Shown here: positions 22,587 through 31,245 of the stretch, piece after piece
Layout: each line of letters begins with the position of its first letter
Position numbering within the stretch: position 1 is the first letter of the stretch
Assembly (NCBI GenBank): GCA_028819505.1
Contig: JAPPLH010000069.1
Location: 1-34,232 of the forward strand
Reading direction: 5' to 3'
Origin: Acidimicrobiaceae bacterium
GTDB lineage: Bacteria > Actinomycetota > Acidimicrobiia > Acidimicrobiales > Aldehydirespiratoraceae
DNA: 34,232 nt
The notes under the pieces: generated by a model
What the model was told of the DNA's origin: nothing
Seen by the model: only the letters and a program-made list of their open reading frames with translations
Databases searched by the model: none
Translations under genes and position numbers: made by a program

Positions 22587-23549
22587 CTAGGCGGAGTCTC
22601 CGCGCGTGAGCCCTACCCGGTCGTAGGCGGTGACGATGTCGGCGACGATGCGGTGACGGACGACGTCGCGGCTGCTCAGGTGGACGAACCCGATTCCGGA
22701 GATGCCTCCCAGCAGCTCCTCGATGCCCGCCAGGCCGCTGCGCCCGCCGTCCACGTCCACCTGGGTGACGTCGCCGGTGACCACGGCCCGGGAGCCGAAG
22801 CCGATGCGGGTCAGGAACATCTTCATCTGCTCGGGGGTGGTGTTCTGGGCCTCGTCGAGGATGATGAAGCTCGAGTTGAGCGTGCGGCCCCGCATGAACG
22901 CCAGCGGCGCGACCTCGACGGCGCCCCGTTCCAGGAGCCTCTCCATCCCCTCGCTGCCCACCATGTCGTACAGCGCGTCGTAGAGGGGGCGCAGGTAGGG
23001 ATCGACCTTGGCCATCAGGTCGCCGGGCAGGAACCCCAGCCTCTCCCCCGCCTCGACCGCGGGGCGGGTGAGGATGATGCGGGTCACCTCGCCGTCGTTG
23101 AGCGCCCGCACGGCCATGGCTACCGCCAGCCAGCTCTTGCCCGTTCCGGCCGGCCCGATCCCGAAGGTGATGATGCTCTGGCCCATCACGTCGGTGTAGC
23201 GCTTCTGTCCGGCCGACTTCGGGCGCACAACCCGCCCTCCGACCGCTCGCAGCACATCGTGGGTAAGGACCTCCGAGGCTCGGACGTTGCTGCGCGCCAT
23301 GTCGATCGTGCGGTCGATGGTTCGGCCGTCGAGGCGCTGCCCGTGCTCGAGGAGCAGGATCAGCTCCTCGAACGCCCGGGCGACGGTCTCGGCCTCGTCG
23401 CCGAGGACGCTCACCTCGTTGCCCCTCAGGTGGATGCGGCTGCCGGGGAAGGCGCTCTCGAGCCGGCGGAGGTTCGCGTCGTGCTCGCCCACCAAAGGTC
23501 CGAGCAGGTGGTTGGCGGGGACGCGGACGGTGGCGGCAATCTCAGGCAT
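22587..23549 (-). CDS. phoH: PhoH-like ATPase
   Basis: The protein is 320 aa, starting MPEIAATVRVPANHLLGPLVGEHDANLRRL with a KH-like N-terminal part. The RNA-helicase-like ATPase domain has Walker A GPAGTGKS (132-139) and Walker B LDEAQN (231-236). PhoH proteins are cytoplasmic ATPases thought to act on RNA together with YbeY. The gene order phoH-ybeY-corC-era is conserved across many bacteria. The ATG at 23549 is the only good start. It shares an operon with ybeY (no gap) and lies about 116 bp after the upstream regulator gene, with a dispersed repeat in the gap. Confidence 0.93.
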   Translation of the reverse strand: MPEIAATVRVPANHLLGPLVGEHDANLRRLESAFPGSRIHLRGNEVSVLGDEAETVARAFEELILLLEHGQRLDGRTIDRTIDMARSNVRASEVLTHDVLRAVGGRVVRPKSAGQKRYTDVMGQSIITFGIGPAGTGKSWLAVAMAVRALNDGEVTRIILTRPAVEAGERLGFLPGDLMAKVDPYLRPLYDALYDMVGSEGMERLLERGAVEVAPLAFMRGRTLNSSFIILDEAQNTTPEQMKMFLTRIGFGSRAVVTGDVTQVDVDGGRSGLAGIEELLGGISGIGFVHLSSRDVVRHRIVADIVTAYDRVGLTRGDSA

Positions 23550-23600
23550 GCGCTGTGTCAGGGGCGAGGCTACACGACGAGCCCTGTCCGCGTATTACTA

Positions 23601-23668
23601 GGTGTTCCCGCTCTTGTTCGCTTCGCTCACGGGCCGCTCGGGCCACGGCCTCGCAAGCTCGGCCTCTA
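23601..23668 (-). repeat. Dispersed gene-end repeat, copy C (after RamB-like gene)
   Basis: In sense direction it begins with the stop codon of the regulator gene (TAGAGGCCGAGC, 23668-23657), then TTGCGAGGCCGTGGCCC, GAGCGGCCCGTGAGC and GAAGCGAACAAGAGCGGGAA. It agrees with copy D over the last about 48 bases with a single mismatch. Confidence 0.85.
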
Positions 23669-25120
23669 GGCCTGGCGGCGGCGCCTCTGCCGGTCCAGGA
23701 AGCGGTACACGTCGAGCAGGTCGATGCCGGGGAACGGCACGAAGGAGCGCTGCGACGGCGGCAGTGCCGACAGCACATGGCTGCGCTCGGCCGCCGACGG
23801 CCAGGCCACGCTCTCCCAGTCGCGCACGAGCCGGGGGTCGGGCTCCACGTCCCTGGAGCGGGCGTGCTCGCGCCGCAGCGTCTCGGAGCCGCGGAAGTGC
23901 CGGGCGTGCTCGACCGTCGTTCCCAGCGTGATCGCGTAGGGGTAGCGATCGTGCTCTGTCTCTATGTAGGTGATGCAGAAGTACTCGCCCACGTCGAGCA
24001 CCGTGTACTGCTCGTGCAACAGGAAGTGCCCCTCGGCGCCCCAGGCTTGCCGGGCCCCCCACTGGCGGGGAACCCGCTCTCCCTCCAGCCCCCCGTCGGA
24101 GGTCACCGGGAACGGAAGCCCGTCGTTCTCGTACGCCTTGGTGATCACGCCCTCGGCGTCGGTTCGCAGGAAGTGGACGGGAATGCCCAGGTGGACAGTG
24201 GCCAGGTTGGTGAAGCGGTGGGCGGCCATCTCGTAGGAGATGTAGAACGTCTCCTTGAGGTCCTCGACGCTGATGTCGCCCTGGCGTCTCGCCTCGCTCA
24301 GCAGCTCCGCCGCGGGCGCCTCGGGGGCCAGGGCGGCGGCCGAGAAGTAGTTGGACTCGATGCGCTGGCGGAGGTAGTCGCCGAAGTCCGACGTGTCGGA
24401 GTGCTCCAGAGCGAAGTGTCCGAGCGTCTGCAGCACCACGGAACGGGCCTGGCGCACCTTCAGGTGGTCCTGGTCGCCGATGAAGATCACCCGGTCGCGG
24501 GTGTCGGTGATGGAGCGGGCCGTTCGGGGCAGGCCGGCGACTCGCTCTATGCGGAAGCCGTAGCTGCCCACCAGCTCGGTGAGCACCCGCTCGCTGATCG
24601 GGCCCGAACCGGGGTATCCGGCGCGGGCCAGCCCTTCGGCCGCGATCTGCTCGATGTCGGTGAAGTAGTTGTTCCGGTCGCGCATCTCACCGCGCAGCTC
24701 CGAGTTGGCCCTCCGGGCGCTCTCGGTGGTGTCGACCGGAGCGGCCCGTTCGCAGACGGCGCGGCTCAGGCCGGCCAGGTGCTCGAGGACCTCGTCGCTG
24801 AGCCGTCTGGACGGCTTGAGCGGCGGCAGCCCGAGATCCGCGTAGGCCGGGTGGTCCTGTGCCCGCAGCAGCTCCAGCTCGAGTTCGGCTCGGCGGTCCG
24901 GAGGGGCGTCTTCGAGAAGGTCGGCCGTGGTGGTGTCGAGCGCCTCGGCGAGATCGCTGAGCACGCCGAGGCGGGGCTCGACCCTCCCGTTCTCGAGCCG
25001 CGACAGGTAGGCCGGCGGCCGCCCGGTGCGCTCAGCCAGGTCCGCGAGGGTGAGACCCCGGGTGCGGCGGACGTGGCGCAGGCGCCGGCCGAGCACGAGG
25101 AGGCCAGGTTCGGTGCCCAT
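23666..25120 (-). CDS. RamB/PrpR-like (short-chain fatty acyl) transcriptional regulator
   Basis: The protein is 484 aa from the ATG at 25120. The N-terminal XRE helix-turn-helix (about residues 8-67, RRLRHVRRTRGLTLADLAER ... YLSRLENG) is followed by an ImmA/IrrE-type central domain with GHFALEHSDT and by a C-terminal DUF2083-like region (SYEMAAHRFTNLA, IPVHFLRTDAEGVITKAY). This is the architecture of RamB and PrpR, which control acetate, propionate and glyoxylate-cycle genes. It is divergent from isocitrate lyase, as ramB is near icl in mycobacteria. Only two cysteines are present in the protein (AVCERAA, YFCITYI), and the usual Cys-Pro-Trp stretch after FPF is replaced by ERVPRQWGARQAW. The longer frame to 25372 runs into the divergent promoter region. 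It may sense acyl-CoA or carbon status; the ligand is unknown. Confidence 0.85.
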   Translation of the reverse strand: MGTEPGLLVLGRRLRHVRRTRGLTLADLAERTGRPPAYLSRLENGRVEPRLGVLSDLAEALDTTTADLLEDAPPDRRAELELELLRAQDHPAYADLGLPPLKPSRRLSDEVLEHLAGLSRAVCERAAPVDTTESARRANSELRGEMRDRNNYFTDIEQIAAEGLARAGYPGSGPISERVLTELVGSYGFRIERVAGLPRTARSITDTRDRVIFIGDQDHLKVRQARSVVLQTLGHFALEHSDTSDFGDYLRQRIESNYFSAAALAPEAPAAELLSEARRQGDISVEDLKETFYISYEMAAHRFTNLATVHLGIPVHFLRTDAEGVITKAYENDGLPFPVTSDGGLEGERVPRQWGARQAWGAEGHFLLHEQYTVLDVGEYFCITYIETEHDRYPYAITLGTTVEHARHFRGSETLRREHARSRDVEPDPRLVRDWESVAWPSAAERSHVLSALPPSQRSFVPFPGIDLLDVYRFLDRQRRRRQA

Positions 25121-25280
25121 GTGCGAAAGAATTGCAGAACTTGTGTCGGCCAACAACTTGGGCGCTTCTCTGCGGTGCAGATTTCTGGCTTCTGCGGTCT
25201 GACGCGATGAGCATTGGGGGGCGGCACTGGACCCGTGGGTCATTGGCCGGTACCGCACCGCTCCACCGGGAGGGCGATCG
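25121..25280. promoter_or_regulatory. Divergent promoter/operator between RamB-like gene and aceA
   Basis: This 160-bp region lies between two divergent starts. Candidate half-sites are ATTGCAGAACTT (about 25131-25142; complement AAGTTCTGCAAT), TGCAGATTTCTG (about 25175) and further CTGCGG elements. They resemble the TTTGCAA core reported for RamB operators but with a C before TGCA. The aceA ribosome binding site GGGAGGG is at 25268-25274. The regulator presumably controls both genes. Confidence 0.45.
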
Positions 25281-26585
25281 ATGATGAAGGTCACGAACGC
25301 AGGTCCGAGCTTCGCACAGCAGGTCGAGGCTCTGGAGGCCGACTGGGAGAACAACCCCCGTTGGCACGGCACCCGTCGCGACTACTCCGCGACCGAGGTC
25401 GTACGGCTGCGCGGCTCGGCGACGCCCGAGTGCGCTGTCGCCCGCGCCGGCGCGGCCAAGCTCTGGCAGCGCCTCCACAGCATGGACTACGTGCATGCCC
25501 TGGGCGCCATGACCGGCGGGCAGGCGATCCAGTTCGCCAAGGCGGGGCTGCCCGCCCTGTACCTGTCCGGCTGGCAGGTGGCCGGCGATGCCAACCTGGC
25601 CGGGCAGGTGTATCCCGACCAGTCCCTCTATCCGGCGGACTCCGTGCCGTCGCTGGTCGCTCGCCTGAACAACGCGCTCAGAAGGGCCGACCAGATCGAG
25701 TGGAGCGAGACCGAGGGCAACCCGAGCCGCGACTACATGCTGCCGATCGTGGCCGACGCCGAGGCGGGTTTCGGAGGTCCGCTCAATGCCTTCGAGTTGA
25801 TGAAGGCCATGATCGAGTCCGGCGCGGCCGGGGTCCACTTCGAGGATCAGCTCAGCTCGGCCAAGAAGTGCGGCCACATGGGCGGCAAGGTGCTGGTGCC
25901 CACATCGCAGCATCTCGCCACCCTGAGGGCGGCCAGGCTGGCTGCCGACGTCATGGGGGTCGAGACCATCCTGGTCGCCCGCACCGACGCGCTGAGCGCC
26001 GGCCTGATCACCAGCGACGTCGACGCCAGGGACCGGGCCGGCCTGACCGGCGAGCGCACCGCGGAGGGGTTCTTCGTGACGACGCCGGGACTGCAGGCGC
26101 CCATCCAGCGCGGCCTCGCCTACGCGCCCCACTGCGACCTGCTCTGGTGCGAGACCTCCACCCCCGATCTCGACGAGGCCCGGGAGTTCGCCGAGGCAAT
26201 TCACGCGGTGTACCCGGACAAGATGCTGGCCTACAACTGCTCGCCCTCGTTCAACTGGCGGGCGCACCTGGACGACGCTCAGATCGCCATGTTCCAGAAG
26301 GAGTTGGGCGCCATGGGCTACGCCTTCCAGTTCATCACCCTCGCCGGCTGGCATGCGCTGAACGCGTCGGCGTTCGAGTTGGCGCACACCTATCAGTCCG
26401 ACGACATGAAGGCCTACGTCGCGCTGCAGCAGGGCGAGCTGGCGATGGAGGCCCTCGGCTACACGGCAACCCGCCACCAGCGCGAGGTCGGCGCCGGATA
26501 CTTCGACCAGGTGGCCACCGTGATCTCCGGGGGCGCCGCGTCCACTCTCGCCCTCGAAGGCAGCACCGAGCAGGCGCAGTTCTAG
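25281..26585 (+). CDS. aceA: Isocitrate lyase
   Basis: The protein is 434 aa and cleaves isocitrate to succinate and glyoxylate, the entry to the glyoxylate shunt used for growth on acetate and fatty acids. The catalytic signature KKCGH (about residues 194-198) is intact, together with the metal-binding region [19 protein letters not shown] and NCSPSFNWR. The length is that of the short bacterial type (Icl1 of Mycobacterium is about 430 aa). The ATG at 25281 has GGGAGGG 7 bases upstream. It is divergent from a RamB/PrpR-like regulator. No malate synthase is in the window, so the second enzyme of the shunt must be elsewhere. Confidence 0.97.
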   Translation: MMKVTNAGPSFAQQVEALEADWENNPRWHGTRRDYSATEVVRLRGSATPECAVARAGAAKLWQRLHSMDYVHALGAMTGGQAIQFAKAGLPALYLSGWQVAGDANLAGQVYPDQSLYPADSVPSLVARLNNALRRADQIEWSETEGNPSRDYMLPIVADAEAGFGGPLNAFELMKAMIESGAAGVHFEDQLSSAKKCGHMGGKVLVPTSQHLATLRAARLAADVMGVETILVARTDALSAGLITSDVDARDRAGLTGERTAEGFFVTTPGLQAPIQRGLAYAPHCDLLWCETSTPDLDEAREFAEAIHAVYPDKMLAYNCSPSFNWRAHLDDAQIAMFQKELGAMGYAFQFITLAGWHALNASAFELAHTYQSDDMKAYVALQQGELAMEALGYTATRHQREVGAGYFDQVATVISGGAASTLALEGSTEQAQF

Positions 26586-26641
26586 TTCGGTGGCGGCAGG
26601 GACGGGCGAGGCGCAGTCCCAGAGCAGCTGCCGCGTCCGGG

Positions 26642-27766
26642 TCAGTCCGGCCGGTGATAGGTCTCGGAGCGGCGGCGGCTGCGGGTGAACACGATCTGCC
26701 AGAGTTGCAGGGCCCGGGCCCGGAACGATCCGGCCGAGCTCAGCAGGTAGTAGTCCCAGGTGCGGCGGAAGCGCTCGTCATAGCCGGCGAGGTCCGTCCA
26801 GGCCTCGGTCACGTTGCGGTGCCAGGCCATGAGCGTGCGGTCGTAGTACGGCCCGAAGTTCTGCACGTCCTCGATGACCCAGTCCTGCTCGCAGGCAGAC
26901 GTGATCTGGGCCAGCGACGGAACCACGCCCCCCGGGAAGATGTACTTGTCGAACCACGGGTCGGTGTGGTGCTTCGATTCCAGCGACCCGATGGTGTGGT
27001 GCAGCATCATGCCGTCGCCGGCCAGCAGGCGGTCGCAGCGCCCGAAGAAGGTCTTGAGGTTGCGCGGGCCGACGTGCTCCATCATCCCTATCGACACGAT
27101 CCGGTCGAATGAGCCCTCCAGGTCGCGGTAGTCGCATTCCTGTATCTCGACGGGCAGGCCTGCGCAGGCCTCCCGAGCCCGACGGGCCTGCTCGCGTGCC
27201 GGCGTGACGCCGGTGACGGTCACACCGTGCTCGGCGGCCGCGAAACGGGCGAAACCGCCCCAGCCGCAGCCGATGTCGAGCAGCCTCATCCCCGGCTCCA
27301 GCCGCAGCTTGCGGCAGACGAGCTCGAGCTTGTCCTCCTGGGCCCGGTCCAGGTCCTCGGCCCGCCGCCAGTAGCCGCACGAGTAGATCATGCGCTTGTC
27401 GAGCATCCGCTCGTAGAGGTCGTTCCCGATGTCGTAGTGGGCGCCCGCGTTGCTGCGGGCCCGCCGCACCGTCTGGTGGTTCGAGGCGCGGGCCCTGGCG
27501 ATGTGCAGCAGCAGCCCCGGTCCGGGCCGCACCAGCGAGCGCAGGTCGACGGTCTGCACGTGGGCGACGAACTCGTCGAGTTGGTTGGCGTCCCACCAGC
27601 CGTCCTGGTACGACTCGCCCAGACCGAGCTCGCGCTTCGCCAGCACCCGCGCCCAGAAGCGGTCGTCGTGTACGGCGATGTCGCGGGGCCGGTCTCCCCC
27701 GACCTCGATCCCGGCCCGGCCGAGGATCTCCAAGCCCAGCCTCCTGGCTCTGTCGACGTCGGCCAC
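26642..27766 (-). CDS. Cyclopropane-fatty-acid synthase-like methyltransferase
   Basis: The protein is 374 aa from the GTG at 27766 (VADVDRARRLGLEILGRAG), with GAGGGAG 11 bases upstream. The longer open frame to 27841 enters the tRNA-Arg gene and is rejected. It is a SAM-dependent methyltransferase of the CFA synthase family, which methylates double bonds of phospholipid acyl chains at the membrane. Motifs: NAGAHYDIGNDLYERMLDKRM-YSCGYW, the SAM site LLDIGCGWGGFARFAA, and GMMEHVGPRNLKTFF. The last is MMEHVG where classical CFA has MFEHVG. The gene converges on aceA with a 56-bp gap. The product could be cyclopropane, methyl-branched or hydroxylated fatty acid; the sequence alone does not decide this. 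Confidence 0.88.
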   Translation of the reverse strand: MADVDRARRLGLEILGRAGIEVGGDRPRDIAVHDDRFWARVLAKRELGLGESYQDGWWDANQLDEFVAHVQTVDLRSLVRPGPGLLLHIARARASNHQTVRRARSNAGAHYDIGNDLYERMLDKRMIYSCGYWRRAEDLDRAQEDKLELVCRKLRLEPGMRLLDIGCGWGGFARFAAAEHGVTVTGVTPAREQARRAREACAGLPVEIQECDYRDLEGSFDRIVSIGMMEHVGPRNLKTFFGRCDRLLAGDGMMLHHTIGSLESKHHTDPWFDKYIFPGGVVPSLAQITSACEQDWVIEDVQNFGPYYDRTLMAWHRNVTEAWTDLAGYDERFRRTWDYYLLSSAGSFRARALQLWQIVFTRSRRRSETYHRPD

Positions 27767-27814
27767 GGCGCGTCTCGCTCCCTCAGTCCGTCTCGCTGTG
27801 TCTACCAGCGCCCG

Positions 27815-27888
27815 CACCCCCGACAGGACTCGAACCTGCAACCTGAGGGGTAGAAACCCTCCGCTCTGTCCAGTTGAGCTACAGGGGC
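27815..27888 (-). tRNA. tRNA-Arg(TCT)
   Basis: The gene is 74 nt. The acceptor GCCCCTG pairs with CGGGGGT (two G-T pairs). The anticodon stem is GAGGG/CCCTC with loop TTTCTAC and anticodon TCT. The T loop is TTCGAGT and the discriminator G. CCA is not encoded. Confidence 0.93.
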
Positions 27889-27988
27889 CCTTCGAGGCTA
27901 GCGGCCCCGTCCCGGCTGCCGACGGCGGGCCGCGCTCGGCTTCGGAATGTGTTCGGTAGGCTGTGCGCCGCCCGCTTCGGCGGTCGTG

Positions 27989-28062
27989 GTGGCCGTAGCT
28001 CAGTAGGTTAGAGCGCCGGGTTGTGGTCCCGGAGGTCGGGGGTTCGACTCCCCTCGGTCACC
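27989..28062 (+). tRNA. tRNA-His(GTG)
   Basis: The gene is 74 nt. The acceptor GTGGCCG pairs with CGGTCAC. The anticodon stem is CCGGG/CCCGG with loop TTGTGGT and anticodon GTG. The discriminator is C, with a G at position 27988 suited to be the -1 G of tRNA-His. The T loop is TTCGACT. Confidence 0.95.
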
Positions 28063-28089
28063 CGCGCGCTATCGTTGGACGATCACCGA

Positions 28090-28163
28090 GCGCCTCTAGC
28101 TCAATTTGGCAGAGCAACGGACTCTTAATCCGCAGGTTCTGGGTTCGAGTCCCAGGGGGCGTA
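28090..28163 (+). tRNA. tRNA-Lys(CTT)
   Basis: The gene is 74 nt. The acceptor GCGCCTC pairs with GGGGCGT (two G-T pairs). The anticodon loop CTCTTAA has anticodon CTT, the T arm is CTGGG-TTCGAGT-CCCAG and the discriminator A. It lies 27 bp after tRNA-His and is probably cotranscribed with it. Confidence 0.95.
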
Positions 28164-28278
28164 CACGCTATGCAGGGATCATCTCCGGGGTCGGCTAAGC
28201 TGACGGGCACTCTGGGGTCCCGGCCCGACGTCGTGGGGTCCGTATGGACGTCGCGCTGATGTAAGGGGTTACGCATAC

Positions 28279-29112
28279 ATGGACCGCTACGCGATATTCG
28301 TTGATGCCGAGTACCTCTACACAGAGGGCGGGCTGCTGTGCTGCAACAGCCCGGAACGCCAGGAGATCCTCCTCTACGGCCTCGGCGCCAACGACTTCCT
28401 CATCGGCCTCGCCACCGACGTGTGCGACCTCCAGCCTCTCCGCACCTACTGGTACGACACCTCCGGCGACGGTGCGGCCACCCCGGCCCAGCAGCTGGTG
28501 GCGACGCTGCCCAACATGAAGCTGCGGCTCCAGACCGGCACCGGCCGTGATCCGCAGTCCTCGCTGGGCGAGGCCATCAGGCGCGACCTCACCACGCTCG
28601 CCCGCGAGCGGGCCATCTGCGACGCCTTCCTGCTGACGGCCGACGAAGACCTGCTCGACTGCGTCGGCGAGGTCCAGGACCTGGGAGTGCGCGTGGTGCT
28701 GATCACCATCGCGTCCCGCGACGAGCGCAGGGATCCGCCCGGCAGCCTGGTCGCCGAGTCGGACGAGGTCATCAAGTTGACCAAGGACGACCTGTCGAGG
28801 TTCATCAGGCGCCGGCGCACGCCTGACGACGCTGCCTCCGACACCTACGACCCGGTCGATTCCGTCGCCGCGGCCGCGGCCGAGTTCGCCGAGAGCTGGC
28901 TCTACCGGGCCAGCGACGACGCGTTCGACGCCCTGCTGGACCAGCGCCCGCGCATACCCGAATCCCTGGACGGCGACCTGCTCTACGCGGTGGAGAACGT
29001 GATCGGGGGAAGCCTGCGCGGCCAGGACCGCCTCAGGAGGGCGGTGCGCCAAGCCTTCTGGAACCGGGTCGACCAAGAAGTCCAGGACTGGCCGCCAGAC
29101 GAGCGCCGCTAG
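28279..29112 (+). CDS. NYN-domain (LabA/DUF88-like) protein
   Basis: The protein is 277 aa. It starts [18 protein letters not shown], where the Asp of IFVDAE matches the first acidic residue of NYN/PIN-like nuclease domains. The second acidic site is [25 protein letters not shown] (residues about 116-140), the usual T.D.D....V......G..V pattern. NYN proteins are metal-dependent RNases or their inactive relatives, acting in the cytoplasm. The C-terminal about 100 residues are a helical extension of unknown function. AAGGGGT lies 11 bases before the ATG. It follows the tRNA-His/Lys pair, and the COG0523 gene follows 8 bp after its stop, suggesting an operon. Substrate unknown. Confidence 0.75.
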   Translation: MDRYAIFVDAEYLYTEGGLLCCNSPERQEILLYGLGANDFLIGLATDVCDLQPLRTYWYDTSGDGAATPAQQLVATLPNMKLRLQTGTGRDPQSSLGEAIRRDLTTLARERAICDAFLLTADEDLLDCVGEVQDLGVRVVLITIASRDERRDPPGSLVAESDEVIKLTKDDLSRFIRRRRTPDDAASDTYDPVDSVAAAAAEFAESWLYRASDDAFDALLDQRPRIPESLDGDLLYAVENVIGGSLRGQDRLRRAVRQAFWNRVDQEVQDWPPDERR

Positions 29113-29120
29113 ACACGGAG

Positions 29121-30173
29121 ATGGCCGCCGGCGGCGAGATGGCCGAGAATGCGGTCCGTGGGCGGCACGGCCGGTTGCCGGTCACCATCCTCACCGGGTT
29201 CCTCGGGTCCGGGAAGACGACCCTGCTCAACTACATACTGCGCGAGAACCACGGCAAGCGGATCGCCGTCATCGAGAACGAGTTCGGCGAGATCAGCATC
29301 GACTCGGATCTGGTGGTCTCCTCCGATGAGGAGATATACGAGATGGTCAACGGCTGCATCTGCTGCGTCGCGTCCGTCCGCGGCGATCTGCTCGACGTGA
29401 TCCGCAAGCTGATGAGCCGTCGCGACCGCCTCGATCACATCCTCGTCGAGACCAGCGGCCTCGCCGATCCGATGCCGGTCGCCCAGGCCTTCTTCGTGGA
29501 CGACGCGGTCCTCGACGAGGTCGCTCTGGACGCCATCGTCACGCTGATCGACTCCAAGCACATCGAGCAGCACCTGGACGACGTCCGCTACGACGGCATC
29601 AACAGCCAGGCGGTCGACCAGATCGTCAGCGCGGACCGGATCATCGTGAACAAGGTCGACCTGGTCGACTCCGAGACCGTCGAGCGGATCGAGCGCCGCA
29701 TCCGAGGGTTCAATCAACGCTCGGAGATCGACCGGTCGAGCTACGCGGAGGTCGACCTCGACGCCATCCTGGGCATCCAGGCCTTCGAAGTGTCGCAGCG
29801 GGCCGCCACCGACCCGGCGTTCCTGGAGAATTGCTTCGTACACAGCCACGACCCCGACGTCGAGACGTGTTCGGTCAGGATCGCGGGGGAGCTCGACGCC
29901 GGACGGGTCGAGGCGGCCGCCCGGGCCATCGCCGCCGACTACGGCGCCGACCTGCTGCGGTGGAAGGGGGTGCTGGCCGTGGCGGGCAACGACCGGCGGG
30001 TCGCGCTGCAGGGCGTGCACCGGATCTTCGAGATCCACGAGCTCGACCGGTGGGAGGGCCCGCACCGCGACAGCCGGGCGGTCTTCATCGGCAAGAACCT
30101 GGAGCGCGACGAACTGGCCGAGCGCCTCCGGCGCTGTGTTGTGGGCCCGCACCCCGAGGTGCCAGTCTCATGA
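29121..30173 (+). CDS. COG0523 (CobW/ZNG1-type) metallochaperone GTPase
   Basis: The protein is 350 aa and is a G3E-family GTPase. Walker A is GFLGSGKTT (26-34), the metal-binding CICC motif is at 79-82 ([14 protein letters not shown]), then ETSGLADP and NKVDLVD (base recognition). The C-terminal CobW_C domain follows ([33 protein letters not shown]). Such proteins deliver zinc or other metals to client enzymes. The His-rich tail seen in some members is absent. An ATG six codons downstream is an alternative start. The zinc-uptake genes about 2.5 kb away, on the other strand, support a zinc role; delivery to the neighbouring amidohydrolase is a further possibility. Confidence 0.9.
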   Translation: MAAGGEMAENAVRGRHGRLPVTILTGFLGSGKTTLLNYILRENHGKRIAVIENEFGEISIDSDLVVSSDEEIYEMVNGCICCVASVRGDLLDVIRKLMSRRDRLDHILVETSGLADPMPVAQAFFVDDAVLDEVALDAIVTLIDSKHIEQHLDDVRYDGINSQAVDQIVSADRIIVNKVDLVDSETVERIERRIRGFNQRSEIDRSSYAEVDLDAILGIQAFEVSQRAATDPAFLENCFVHSHDPDVETCSVRIAGELDAGRVEAAARAIAADYGADLLRWKGVLAVAGNDRRVALQGVHRIFEIHELDRWEGPHRDSRAVFIGKNLERDELAERLRRCVVGPHPEVPVS

Positions 30174-30225
30174 CCATCAGATCAACCAGATCAACGCGTG
30201 TCCGGCGAGACGAGGAGCCATCGGC

Positions 30226-31146
30226 ATGATCATCGACACCCATCTGCATCCCACCAACGTCGTGGACGAGGCCTGGCGCCATACCGGTGAGCCGTTCACC
30301 GGGGAGCGGATGCTGGAGATGATGGACGGGCCGTACTGGATCAACGGCAAGCCGCGCCGCATCGACATGGGCTTCATCCAGCCGCCCCCGGGCAACACCG
30401 CGTGGCGCGACGGCGGGCGCTCGGGACGCGAGGGCATCCGCGACTACATGGCCTACGTGGCCGAGTTGACCCAGCGCTACCCGGACCGCTTCATCGGCAA
30501 CTTCAACTTCAACCCCCGCTTCGGGCCCGAGAACGGGGCGGCAGAACTCGAGTTCCACGTCAAGGAGTACGGGTTCAAGATGCTCAAGCTGCACGCCAAC
30601 ATGCATGCCTACCGGCCCGACCGGGCGCTGGACTGGCTGCGTCCGGCCATGCGCAAGTGCGACGAGCTGGGCGTGGTGGTGCTGATCCACACCGGCGACG
30701 GCCCGTACTCGATCCCGACGCAGTTCTACCCCATCATCCGCGAGTTCACGAACGTGGACTTCGTCATCGGGCACTTCGGGGTCCAGACCGGGGGCGTGTA
30801 CTGCTTCGAGGCGTTCTGGATGATCATGGACTCCCCCAACGTCTACGGCGAGTCGGGCTGGCTGCTGCAGTCCCGCATCGTCGAGTTCGCCAAGGAGATG
30901 CCCCGGGACCGCCTGGTCTTCGGCACCGACTCCCCGCCCAACGACCCGGGCATGTGGCTGACCCATCTCGAGGTGCTGTGCCACGACGCCCCCCAAGGGA
31001 TCAACGCCAGCGAGGACCAGCTCGAGGACTACATGGGCAACAACATCGCCCGGCTCGTCGGCATCACCCCGACCGCCCCTCCCGCCACCGTCGAGGACGC
31101 CAAACAGCAGCTGGCCGACGGCAGCTACGGCACCCCCGTCGCCTAG
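30226..31146 (+). CDS. Amidohydrolase-2 family metal-dependent hydrolase/decarboxylase
   Basis: The protein is 306 aa from the ATG at 30226, with GAGGAG 9 bases upstream; the longer frame from 30136 overlaps the COG0523 gene. Metal ligands typical of the family are visible: H6 and H8 (DTHLHP), H155 (VLIHTG), H183 (VIGHFG) and D235 (FGTDSPP). Members include aromatic-acid decarboxylases (ACMSD and gamma-resorcylate decarboxylase types) and lactonases. The neighbouring UbiD gene suggests a pathway for aromatic or alpha,beta-unsaturated acids. The exact substrate cannot be deduced. Its stop codon is the first base triplet of dispersed repeat copy D. Confidence 0.8.
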   Translation: MIIDTHLHPTNVVDEAWRHTGEPFTGERMLEMMDGPYWINGKPRRIDMGFIQPPPGNTAWRDGGRSGREGIRDYMAYVAELTQRYPDRFIGNFNFNPRFGPENGAAELEFHVKEYGFKMLKLHANMHAYRPDRALDWLRPAMRKCDELGVVVLIHTGDGPYSIPTQFYPIIREFTNVDFVIGHFGVQTGGVYCFEAFWMIMDSPNVYGESGWLLQSRIVEFAKEMPRDRLVFGTDSPPNDPGMWLTHLEVLCHDAPQGINASEDQLEDYMGNNIARLVGITPTAPPATVEDAKQQLADGSYGTPVA

Positions 31147-31243
31147 AGGCCGAGCCGGTAGACCGCACGTCATGGAAACTCCCGCGGGAGGCAAGGCGAG
31201 GCCGTGGCCCGAGCGGCCCGTGAGCGCAGCGAACAAGAGCGGG
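31144..31243 (+). repeat. Dispersed gene-end repeat, copy D (split)
   Basis: TAGAGGCCGAGC at 31144-31155 includes the stop codon of the amidohydrolase. The rest of the unit (GCGAGGCCGTGGCCCGAGC onward to GAACAAGAGCGGG) resumes at 31196 and runs to 31243. Between them is a 40-bp insert (31156-31195) with the palindrome CTCCCGCGGGAG. It leads directly into the UbiD start region. Confidence 0.8.
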
Positions 31244-31245
31244 CA

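Noticed and set aside
25214-27112. Open frame of 632 codons on the plus strand
   Set aside because: It overlaps aceA in another frame and has Arg/Gly-rich shadow composition.
27767-27841. Longer start of the CFA synthase-like gene
   Set aside because: It would place the N terminus inside the tRNA-Arg gene; the GTG at 27766 is preferred.
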